Assembly: GCA_017416465.1 (NCBI GenBank)
Contig: JAFQCK010000134.1
Coordinates: 1-64,000, forward strand
Source: Lachnospiraceae bacterium
GTDB taxonomy: Bacteria; Bacillota; Clostridia; Lachnospirales; Lachnospiraceae
Direction: 5' to 3'
Length of the DNA: 64,000 nt
Each line of letters begins with the position of its first letter. The stretch's first letter is position 1. The position numbers were made by a program, and so were the translations under genes. This document shows, in pieces, positions 24,772-32,631 of the stretch. The notes beneath the pieces are model-generated. The model was not told where the DNA came from. It searched no databases and saw nothing but the letters and a program-made list of their open reading frames with translations.

Positions 24772-26280
24772 TTAAAAATTATTTTCAAAACATTTTAATA
24801 CTAATTTAATAGTATTTATTGTATTTTTAAACCAAAATCTTACAAACGAACCTAAAGTTTCATTCTTTTCTAATGTATTTTCTTCACTGTTATTTTCAGA
24901 ATCTCCATTTACATATATACCTACATAATTTGTTCCTATTGTATTACCTTTAGAATCCTTAACAGATGCCACATATTCTTTAGAACCACCTTCATTTAAA
25001 GGAATAATATACACTCTATTTTCAGAATAATCTTGTAAAAGTTTCTTTTCTCCCGTTTCACTGTCTACTTCTTCAAATCTGTATGTATAATTTCCACTTC
25101 CCCCCATAGCTACTGCCTGTAAAAGTATCTCATCTCCTACAAAATATTCATCTGATATGTGGGTGCCATGATGAGAAAGTGATAATGTTGCACTAAGTGA
25201 AATTTCTTTCACTACCACTGTTATTGTATTAGTATTATATTCAGTACCTGTTGCAAATTTTACATACCCTTTTACTTGTTTCGTTCCAGGTGTAGAAATA
25301 CTAATTCCATAAGCATTACCTATTGAATAATCACAACTCTTTTCTATCTTTCCTGTTGCTACATCAATAATCTCATATCTGTATTCATATTTACCATCCA
25401 CATCATAATCGCCATCTACAATAATTGATGACAATTTCATTTCCCCCACATAACATTCTAAATAGTCAGTGCTTCCTGCAATAGTAAATACTCCTCTTTG
25501 ATTATTACCTACTGAAACATCTGTATTTTCATTATTTCCGTTAATTTCAATAGTAACTGAATTTGTCTGACATTCATTTCCTGCAGAATCTTTAATAGTT
25601 CCTTGAAAACAAACATTATCTCCAGCCTCTGATAATTTAACTTCTATTGTATCTTCTTTACAAAAATCTTTTAATACTGTGACTTTTCCGGTATCCCTAT
25701 TATCCATTTCATACTTATAAGTATAATCTCCACTTCCACCAGCAGCTACAATTGACAATTCAATTGTATCCCCTACATTATATTCTCTAAGCGTAACTTC
25801 ATCATCCAAAAATATTCCTGCATCCAAATCACCTTCAATTGCATCTATTATATATGGTTCTGATTTAGTAACATTTCCTTCTTCATCTTTAATATATACT
25901 ACTAATTCTCTTTTACCGACACTTGTAAGTACAATCCCAAACATTCCCCATTCCTTATAACAATCTTTGTACTCTGTTGACTTTTCTATCTCTCCTGTTT
26001 CAGAATTTTTAATTTCATATTTATATTGCTTTTTTCCTACGCCGCCTGATATGTGCATTTCTGTATATATGATTTGACCTATTTTCTCCTGTATATACCC
26101 AAAATCATCCGGACTTGTTTGAACTTTAACAGAAAATTCACTTGACTCATCCGCGTAGACCATCTCTGATTTATTATAAATAACTGCATCTGCTATTGGT
26201 AACCCTGATGTAGCTATAGCCAAAGCCATTATTGCTCCTGTTATTTTTTTTATTACTTTCTCCGATATATATTTTTTCAT
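24772..26280 (-). CDS. Secreted protein with Ig-like/triple-tyrosine-like repeats
   Basis: A 502-residue protein with an N-terminal signal peptide (IMALAIATSGLPIADA, then YADESS). Four to five repeats of ~95 residues follow, each with the pattern GGSGxYTYxxExxDxxTGE, a ..DY/DF..., a G..... and V.DS.GN.... N.V.I.V. They resemble the bacterial Ig-like or Y_Y_Y beta-sandwich repeats of clostridial surface proteins. No LPXTG or other cell-wall anchor is seen; the C-terminus ends in a short amphipathic segment. It has its own copy of the shared promoter motif (26325-26353), so it is likely an output of the sigma factors. Binding partner unknown. Confidence 0.75.
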   Translation of the reverse strand: MKKYISEKVIKKITGAIMALAIATSGLPIADAVIYNKSEMVYADESSEFSVKVQTSPDDFGYIQEKIGQIIYTEMHISGGVGKKQYKYEIKNSETGEIEKSTEYKDCYKEWGMFGIVLTSVGKRELVVYIKDEEGNVTKSEPYIIDAIEGDLDAGIFLDDEVTLREYNVGDTIELSIVAAGGSGDYTYKYEMDNRDTGKVTVLKDFCKEDTIEVKLSEAGDNVCFQGTIKDSAGNECQTNSVTIEINGNNENTDVSVGNNQRGVFTIAGSTDYLECYVGEMKLSSIIVDGDYDVDGKYEYRYEIIDVATGKIEKSCDYSIGNAYGISISTPGTKQVKGYVKFATGTEYNTNTITVVVKEISLSATLSLSHHGTHISDEYFVGDEILLQAVAMGGSGNYTYRFEEVDSETGEKKLLQDYSENRVYIIPLNEGGSKEYVASVKDSKGNTIGTNYVGIYVNGDSENNSEENTLEKNETLGSFVRFWFKNTINTIKLVLKCFENNF

Positions 26281-26312
26281 ATCTATCTCATTCCTTTCTT
26301 ACATATTTTATC

Positions 26313-26420
26313 TTTTACATAATATAGATACTTAAACTTCTTATCAGGATAGTAAAAAATAAATTTTTTTATATTTTTTTAATACTTTTCTATTCAGCCT
26401 TTTAATCCCCAAACGGAATA
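26313..26420. repeat. 108-bp perfect direct repeat, copy A
   Basis: Identical to 27470-27577. It covers the promoter region of the secreted repeat protein and the last 19 bp of the lipoprotein-2 gene. Copy B holds the same position relative to lipoprotein-2 and sigma-2. Produced by tandem duplication or gene conversion. Confidence 0.9.
26325..26353 (-). promoter_or_regulatory. Putative ECF promoter, secreted repeat-protein gene
   Basis: Minus strand: ACTATCC, 18 nt, TCTA, with GTATCTA at the -10 side. Same 29-nt width as the sites at 24600, 27482 and 29516. It is 45 nt upstream of the gene start. Confidence 0.65.
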
Positions 26421-27385
26421 TACATTTTTTTTACACTTCCATCCGGTAATTCTACCATATAATATGATATATAATATAAATCTTTATCTAAATTTATTTC
26501 TAATAATTTAATTTCCGTTCCTTCTTCTATTTTCGTGCGATTATACATATATGTTGGGTCTGTTAAATTAGGCTCTCCAGAGAATTCCACTTCTATATCT
26601 TCCGATAAAGTATATTTTTTATCCAATAACTCAGTATAACCAGGATGATATGTATTAACAACATCATCTTTTACTTCCGTAAATTCTGTTACTATCTCAG
26701 TATCCAAAAAGAACAGATAATCCTTTCCACCTATAATCCTTCCTTTTCCGTTAAATAATATTTCATCATATGTATATTTAGCTCCAAAACTTCCAATTTC
26801 AACTATTGAATTATCTACAAACCTAAAAATATGAATAGTAGGGTCTGCGCTTGCACCATGGTCATATACTACAACTTCATTATATTCATCCTCTCTATCA
26901 ATATCAATTATTTCAGCATCATATATTCTGATGCCTCCAAACTGTTTTTTTACTCCATTTATCTCAATATATGTTGATATTGTATCATCACTTGTTATTA
27001 CTATTGAATCTGCTATACAACCTTTAGAAAGAGGATATTCTCCGGTAATTGTTATATTTTTTTTACCAACTCCATCAACCAACTCTTCACTTGTCTCTAC
27101 CTCAAACTCTGACCATATCTTAATGCTTTCCATTGAGCTATAACCTTCTGTTGTCATATTTATAATTTCAGATGCCGGAATTTCTTCTTTAACCTCACTT
27201 GTTTCTTCTATTTCTTCAGTCACTGTTTCTTCCTGAATTTCTTCTTTAATCACTTCATCTGTTGAAGATTCAACATTTTCAATCGCTTCACTTGTTTCAT
27301 TCTTTCCTGTTACTTTACTTTTTGTCCCACAACTACATATAGATAAAGACAATACAATAATTGTTCCTAATATTAATTTTTTCAT
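26402..27385 (-). CDS. Lipoprotein copy of the sigma-2 ectodomain
   Basis: A 327-residue lipoprotein with signal peptide (LGTIIVLSLSICSCG), a Glu/Ser/Thr-rich linker, and a domain that matches the C-terminal domain of sigma-2. Both contain EIPASE, MTTEGYGSMESIKIW-type text, a GKGRII.G. segment, SEDIEVEFSGEP and end in VELPDGSVK and IPFGD. The domain differs from that of sigma-1/lipoprotein-1. It lies 173 nt after sigma-2 and has its own shared promoter motif (27482-27510). The ribosome site before the ATG at 27385 is weak. Role inferred as decoy, partner or amplifier of the sigma ectodomain. Confidence 0.78.
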   Translation of the reverse strand: MKKLILGTIIVLSLSICSCGTKSKVTGKNETSEAIENVESSTDEVIKEEIQEETVTEEIEETSEVKEEIPASEIINMTTEGYSSMESIKIWSEFEVETSEELVDGVGKKNITITGEYPLSKGCIADSIVITSDDTISTYIEINGVKKQFGGIRIYDAEIIDIDREDEYNEVVVYDHGASADPTIHIFRFVDNSIVEIGSFGAKYTYDEILFNGKGRIIGGKDYLFFLDTEIVTEFTEVKDDVVNTYHPGYTELLDKKYTLSEDIEVEFSGEPNLTDPTYMYNRTKIEEGTEIKLLEINLDKDLYYISYYMVELPDGSVKKMYIPFGD

Positions 27386-27469
27386 TTTTTTACCGATGCA
27401 TATATAAATCAGCTTATTCTTATTAATAATTTCGCTGACTGCACTTTTCCTTTCCTTGAGTTTTTATCT

Positions 27470-27577
27470 TTTTACATAATATAGATACTTAAACTTCTTA
27501 TCAGGATAGTAAAAAATAAATTTTTTTATATTTTTTTAATACTTTTCTATTCAGCCTTTTAATCCCCAAACGGAATA
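27470..27577. repeat. 108-bp perfect direct repeat, copy B
   Basis: Identical to 26313-26420; contains the promoter motif for lipoprotein-2 and the last 19 bp of the sigma-2 gene. The adjacent coding DNA has diverged, so the identity of the non-coding part stands out. Confidence 0.9.
27482..27510 (-). promoter_or_regulatory. Putative ECF promoter, lipoprotein-2 gene
   Basis: Minus strand ACTATCC, 18 nt, TCTA; within the 108-bp repeat. It sits 97 nt upstream of the lipoprotein-2 start. Confidence 0.65.
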
Positions 27578-29472
27578 CTCATTTCTTTTACACTTCCATC
27601 CGGTAATTCTACAATATAATCTGATATATAATGTGAATCTTTATCTATATTTATTCCTAATAGTTTAATTTCCGTTCCTTCCTCTATTTTCGGGCGATTA
27701 TATATATATGTTGGGTCTGTTAAAATAGGTTCTCCAGAAAATTCAACTTCTATATCTTCCGATAATGTATATTTTTTATCCAATAACTCAGTATAATCAG
27801 GATAATATGTATTAACAACATCACCCTTAACTTCTGTAAATCCTGTTACAATCTCAGTATTCAAAAAATACAAATACTCCAGTCCACTAATAATCCTTCC
27901 TTTTCCGTTAAATAATATTTCATCATATTTATATTTAGCACTAAATCTTCCAATTTCAACTATCGAATCATCTACAAACCTGAAAATATGAATATTAGGA
28001 TCTGCGCTTGGACCATGGTCGTACACCACAACTTCTTTATACTCATCTTCACTATCAATATCAATTATTTCCGCATCAAATATTATATCGCCCCTAAACC
28101 GTTTTTTCACTCCATTTATTTCAATATATGAATAATCTCTATAAACACTTTCTATTACTATTGTATCTGCTATATCACTTTTAGAAAGAGGATAACTTCC
28201 GGTAATCGATACTTTTGTTTCAGTTAATCCATCAACCAACTCGTCGGTTTCCTGAACCTTAAAATCTGACCATATCTTAATGCTTTCCATAGAGCCATAA
28301 CCTTCTGTTGTCATATTTACAACTTCAGATGCCGGAATTTCTTCTTTAACCTCACTTGTTTCTTCTAAAATAGTTTCTTCTTCATTATCTGTGATTGGTT
28401 CAGATGTAGTATTTTCCAAAATATTTTCTTCACTTATATCCTGTTCTAAATCTGAAATTACTGTCGTTACAATTTCTGTTGGTTTATTATCCTTCGCATT
28501 ATTATTTACTACTGCTACCGCCGTTCCACCACTTACAACTGCAACTGCCAATGTAGTTGCTACAACTTTCCCTCCAATTGTAGATAAAAATCCTGCTACT
28601 CCACCTGCTACATTAGTTGCTACTACCGCGCCTGCTGTACTTGCTGCAGCTCCTGTGGTGGCCGCTCCTGTAACTGCCGCTCCTGCAACCGCCGTACCTT
28701 CTGCCACACCGGTAACTGTTGCTCCTGCAACCGCTGAAGTTGACATAGCCCCACTACTTCCAATTACGACTGCACCTGCAACTCCTCCTACTCCACTCAC
28801 AACTGCCGGTAATACACTTGCAAAAACCGGTACTTCAAGACTTGCAACGTATGAAATCATGGCAGATGATATTATGGCAAGTGGTGCAGCTGAATATAAT
28901 TTCAATCCCTTTTTCTCCAGATTTAAAATATCTTTTTTCATATCCTGTCTCGCTGCCAATAGCTTATATTTTACAGTCGTAACAGGTAAATCCAAAGTTT
29001 CTGATATTTCTTTTACTAACATTTCCTGATAATAATACATTATCACTATTAGTCTCTTATCTTCTGACAGATTCTCAATTATATCCATAACCATTCTACT
29101 TGTTTCTTTATTATCGATAATTTCATGAGGCGTATTATCACTTTTTTTTGATTCATCTTCATATAAATTCGGAATATCATTCGATATATCCCCAAAAAGT
29201 AATGGTTTATTTTTACTAATATACTTTTTACTGTTATTAGCTACAATTCTATTTAACCAACTGTCAAACACTTCAGGTTGTCTTAATGTACTTAAATTGT
29301 TAAATGCTTTAATATAACTGTCCTGTAATATGTCCATCGCATCCTGTTCATTTTTTGTAATACTTAATGCAACAAAATACGCTGAATCCTTTGTCATATT
29401 ATACAAATCCTCATACGCTTTACTGTCACCTGATTTTGCCACATCAATAATTTTTATAAAATTTCTATTCAT
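27559..29472 (-). CDS. Membrane-tethered ECF-type sigma factor with C-terminal sensor domain (sigma-2)
   Basis: A 637-residue paralogue of sigma-1: 49 of the first 60 residues are identical by hand count, and region 4 (YYYQEMLVKEIS, LPVTTVKYKLLAARQ) is nearly the same. The Ala/Gly/Val/Thr-rich stretch spans ~196-323, ending in a probable membrane helix (GGKVVATTLAVAVVSGG). The ectodomain (~330-637) differs from that of sigma-1 but matches lipoprotein-2. A conserved DNA-binding part with a swapped sensor part suggests that both recognise similar promoters but sense different signals (inference). AAGGAAAG precedes the ATG. It carries the shared promoter motif at 29516-29544. Confidence 0.85.
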   Translation of the reverse strand: MNRNFIKIIDVAKSGDSKAYEDLYNMTKDSAYFVALSITKNEQDAMDILQDSYIKAFNNLSTLRQPEVFDSWLNRIVANNSKKYISKNKPLLFGDISNDIPNLYEDESKKSDNTPHEIIDNKETSRMVMDIIENLSEDKRLIVIMYYYQEMLVKEISETLDLPVTTVKYKLLAARQDMKKDILNLEKKGLKLYSAAPLAIISSAMISYVASLEVPVFASVLPAVVSGVGGVAGAVVIGSSGAMSTSAVAGATVTGVAEGTAVAGAAVTGAATTGAAASTAGAVVATNVAGGVAGFLSTIGGKVVATTLAVAVVSGGTAVAVVNNNAKDNKPTEIVTTVISDLEQDISEENILENTTSEPITDNEEETILEETSEVKEEIPASEVVNMTTEGYGSMESIKIWSDFKVQETDELVDGLTETKVSITGSYPLSKSDIADTIVIESVYRDYSYIEINGVKKRFRGDIIFDAEIIDIDSEDEYKEVVVYDHGPSADPNIHIFRFVDDSIVEIGRFSAKYKYDEILFNGKGRIISGLEYLYFLNTEIVTGFTEVKGDVVNTYYPDYTELLDKKYTLSEDIEVEFSGEPILTDPTYIYNRPKIEEGTEIKLLGINIDKDSHYISDYIVELPDGSVKEMSIPFGD

Positions 29473-29515
29473 TATGTTCTTTCCTTTTTATATTTTAGTT
29501 CTATTATCCTTAATA

Positions 29516-29544
29516 TAGATACTTTAAAACTCAAGTTGGTTAGT
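29516..29544 (-). promoter_or_regulatory. Putative ECF promoter, sigma-2 gene
   Basis: Minus strand ACTAACC, 18 nt, TCTA, preceded by TTTT; the same 29-nt geometry as the other three sites. It is 44 nt upstream of the sigma-2 ATG. Confidence 0.65.
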
Positions 29545-29584
29545 AAAATTTTAAAAAATTTAATAATTAATTTTTAATTGTATA

Positions 29585-30343
29585 TTAATTTATTCTCTTC
29601 CGAACCAGCATCTTGGCTGTAATCACCGAGGACAAAGGAATCACCGAAATGCATCCAATATTAGAGACTGCTATAATCAATAATTCCTGTACAAATGCTT
29701 TAGAATTAATCAAATCTACAATTGAATATTCATATCTGAAAAACAAGAGCATCAAAAAGAGCGACTCACCCAAACAAGCAAATAATAATGTATTAACTGT
29801 AGTTCCAAGAATATCATTTCCAATATTCCAACCGGATTTAATCAGTTCTTTATTTGTAAGCTCATTATTGTTTTGATAAACTTCAAACTGCGCAGTAGCA
29901 ATAGATAAAGCTGTATCCATAATTGCTCCCAGAAGCCCAAACAGTACTACCGCAGTCATAAGTTCATATGAATTTATATTTATTTCATGATTTAGAAAAG
30001 CCGCATCCTCTTCATACATATCAAGCTCACTAAACCCACCAAGCTTTCCATTATAAATAATCACAACGCATACAAACATTAAAATCACCATCACAGTAAC
30101 CACCGAAATAAATGCTGCAACTGTTTTTTTATTAACTCCATTCTGTGCAAACAAAGTAAGTGCAGTAAATCCTGCGGTACATACTAATGTCATAAGATAC
30201 ACATTTACACCTGCAATTACAAGATATACATATATAATAAGAATAATCATATTTCCTATTAAAGTAAATGCAGAAGATATACCTCTTTCATCTCCTATAA
30301 TTACCATTAACAGAAATAATATAATTCCAAGAATCAGTATCAT
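29585..30343 (-). CDS. YibE/F-like integral membrane protein (short, YibF-type)
   Basis: A 252-residue protein of about six to seven hydrophobic segments. LFGLLGAIMDTALSIA and NKELIKSGWNIGNDILGTTVNTLLFA are the family's conserved signature, also present in the gene upstream. YibE/F proteins are multi-pass membrane proteins of unknown transport function, often encoded as a pair. A GGTGG site precedes the ATG. It is the last gene of the operon beginning at 32582, 20 nt after the longer paralogue. Confidence 0.85.
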   Translation of the reverse strand: MILILGIILFLLMVIIGDERGISSAFTLIGNMIILIIYVYLVIAGVNVYLMTLVCTAGFTALTLFAQNGVNKKTVAAFISVVTVMVILMFVCVVIIYNGKLGGFSELDMYEEDAAFLNHEININSYELMTAVVLFGLLGAIMDTALSIATAQFEVYQNNNELTNKELIKSGWNIGNDILGTTVNTLLFACLGESLFLMLLFFRYEYSIVDLINSKAFVQELLIIAVSNIGCISVIPLSSVITAKMLVRKRIN

Positions 30344-30363
30344 AATTCCACCATCAAAACTTT

Positions 30364-31470
30364 CTATTTCAATCTCTTTTTATGTATCAAAATCGCAACC
30401 AGTCCTGAAACAGGTATTGCCATAACTATCCCTATTGAACCCGTAAGAAATCTTAAAATTTCGAATACAACATCATACCTTACAAGATTCATAAATGAAT
30501 ATCCATTTTTAGCTTTAATTATAAATAAAGGAATACTTCCACTCAGATATGAAAAAAACAAAACATTTATCATCGTTCCCATTATATCATTACTTACTTC
30601 CTTAACAGACTTAATTAGTGCACCTACAGTTGGATTAATTGCCGTACTTACAATTTCACTGACTGTTGAATTAATTGTAATAGTCACATCCATTATTGCA
30701 CCAAGCGAACCAAAAATCACACTGGTTAAAAATAACGCTTCAAGATTTTCATTTCCAAATATATAATCCATCATTTCAAAATATGGCCTTTCGCCAAATT
30801 GAAAAGTAATCATATATATAATAAAAATTATTATAACTGTAATAAAAGACGAAATAATGGCACCTAAACTTTTTTTCGAGAGGCCATTTAGCAAAATAAG
30901 AGTAAGTGATATAAATAAAACAGTTACCAAACTCGTTGTAAATACAATATTTTCACTTCTCACAAAATTGTTTAGTGCTAAAATAAAAATGCCTATGTTA
31001 AGCAAAAGCGAAATTAAAGATAATACACCTTTCTTTCCTGCAATCAAAATAATTATTGCGATAAAGGAAAGTAAAATAAATATCACATATGTATCAATTT
31101 TACTTTTTATAATTATTACATCAGTACTTCCAATTTCACTTTCTTCAATAAACACGTCATCCCCTTTTTTATATTCAGTGGTATTTACTTCTGAATATAA
31201 AAACTTATTTTCTGCCGTCACTATTTCTCCCTTATCTTGAGTATTTCGAATTTTAATCTTTAATTTTTGAATACAATAACTTTCTCTTTTATCATTTTCT
31301 GCTTGAAACTCTTTGTTATCAATTTCAATAACAGTCCCTATCATTTCCTCATACAAAAAATAATCAAACTTAGTAAAGATAACTGCCCCTACAATAATAA
31401 GGACAGCCAGAAATATTTTTGCTATATTTTTTATATTATTTTTTTTAAATTTATTAAGTAGTATCTCCAT
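30364..31470 (-). CDS. YibE/F-like integral membrane protein (long, YibE-type)
   Basis: A 368-residue protein: N-terminal membrane helix, a ~100-residue extracytoplasmic beta-rich domain (TVIEIDNKEF to DVIIIKSK), and then about seven hydrophobic segments. The signature GSLGAIMDVTITINSTVSEI and EVSNDIMGTMINVLFFSYLSG is present. The ATG at 31470 is chosen because GAGG lies 6 nt upstream; the ATG at 31482 has no ribosome site. It lies 14 nt after the membrane protein gene and 20 nt before the short paralogue. Function of the family is unknown. Confidence 0.85.
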   Translation of the reverse strand: MEILLNKFKKNNIKNIAKIFLAVLIIVGAVIFTKFDYFLYEEMIGTVIEIDNKEFQAENDKRESYCIQKLKIKIRNTQDKGEIVTAENKFLYSEVNTTEYKKGDDVFIEESEIGSTDVIIIKSKIDTYVIFILLSFIAIIILIAGKKGVLSLISLLLNIGIFILALNNFVRSENIVFTTSLVTVLFISLTLILLNGLSKKSLGAIISSFITVIIIFIIYMITFQFGERPYFEMMDYIFGNENLEALFLTSVIFGSLGAIMDVTITINSTVSEIVSTAINPTVGALIKSVKEVSNDIMGTMINVLFFSYLSGSIPLFIIKAKNGYSFMNLVRYDVVFEILRFLTGSIGIVMAIPVSGLVAILIHKKRLK

Positions 31471-31484
31471 ATATTTCCTCATTT

Positions 31485-32582
31485 TTAATATTCAATTTCA
31501 TCGCGATTGTATAACCCATCACTAATAACTTTGTCGCATTTAGCAATCTTTCTCTCTCTATCATTTATTACAGATTTAATTGATTCTCTTCCAATCACTT
31601 TCATAAAGTTTCTTGTAAAATACGTATCATTATTAAATATTAATATTACAATACTTCCAATAAGTTTAATAAATAAAATAATAGTCAATAAATATAAAGC
31701 CCCAATATATCTTATCCCATACGCAATAAGTCCTGATACCACTACTGCAATCACATTATTTCTAATATTTTTCTTAAGTTCTCTATAATCATCTTCATAA
31801 CGTAGTACATCAAGCCTTAATGTTCTTGCAAGCTCTGCCGCAAATGCAACATCATTTTCATCAGGTTTATCATTATATACAATATTAAACTCTCGTACAG
31901 GTTCATATTTTTCTTCAACAATATTCCATGGTTTTGATGCAATTATCAAAACCACTGCACAAAAAAGTATACTCAGCGCCCAAATAAGCACTTCTCTTTC
32001 TTTGTCATAATCAATTACTTTAAGTGCAATTCCATCATAGAAACTTATATCTTTAGAATTTTCAATTGCTATAACTCCTCCATTAGCGGCTGACCTGAGT
32101 TTAGACTTCTCACCATTTACAAAACCCTTATGCCCTGAATCCATTTTTACGACCTTAAAATCAAAAGAATCCCTAAACATCTCTTCGTTATCTTCTAATA
32201 ATATATATCCATTATCATCAGTTTTCAGTTCAATGTCTTTTCCTAATCTTTCTTCAATCTCCAAGCACATATATTTATTATGGTCTGTGCCAAAATTAAT
32301 TGCACAAAAATTATGCTCTCTTGTGAATGTTAACATCACACTCATACTCGGCACATAACTGTTCATTAGTCTATGCCAACCACCTAATACCTTAACATTA
32401 TCTACCGTAACATAATTTCCTTCTTTTAACTTAGAAATATCGACATTTTCATCATAAATATTCTTAAGATTCTTTCTTATAGTCAATGCATCTGACAACA
32501 GTACAATTCCCCAAATCAAGAAAAAAACACCTACAACAAGAAAAATTCTTATATTAATTTGATATTTCTTTTTTACTTCCAT
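31485..32582 (-). CDS. Membrane protein of unknown function
   Basis: A 365-residue protein with an N-terminal membrane helix (FLVVGVFFLIWGIVLL), a ~180-residue outer domain (DNVKVLGGWHRL...), a second helix (LIWALSILFCAVVLIIA) and two more helices near residues 290-335. I recognise no family. AAAGGA precedes the ATG at 32582. It is the first gene of the YibE/YibF operon and is 49 nt downstream of pncB, so it probably works with the YibE/F pair at the membrane. Confidence 0.65.
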   Translation of the reverse strand: MEVKKKYQINIRIFLVVGVFFLIWGIVLLSDALTIRKNLKNIYDENVDISKLKEGNYVTVDNVKVLGGWHRLMNSYVPSMSVMLTFTREHNFCAINFGTDHNKYMCLEIEERLGKDIELKTDDNGYILLEDNEEMFRDSFDFKVVKMDSGHKGFVNGEKSKLRSAANGGVIAIENSKDISFYDGIALKVIDYDKEREVLIWALSILFCAVVLIIASKPWNIVEEKYEPVREFNIVYNDKPDENDVAFAAELARTLRLDVLRYEDDYRELKKNIRNNVIAVVVSGLIAYGIRYIGALYLLTIILFIKLIGSIVILIFNNDTYFTRNFMKVIGRESIKSVINDRERKIAKCDKVISDGLYNRDEIEY

Positions 32583-32631
32583 ATTTAATCCTTTATTTTT
32601 ATAGTTTTTAAAAACCATTAACCATAATATA

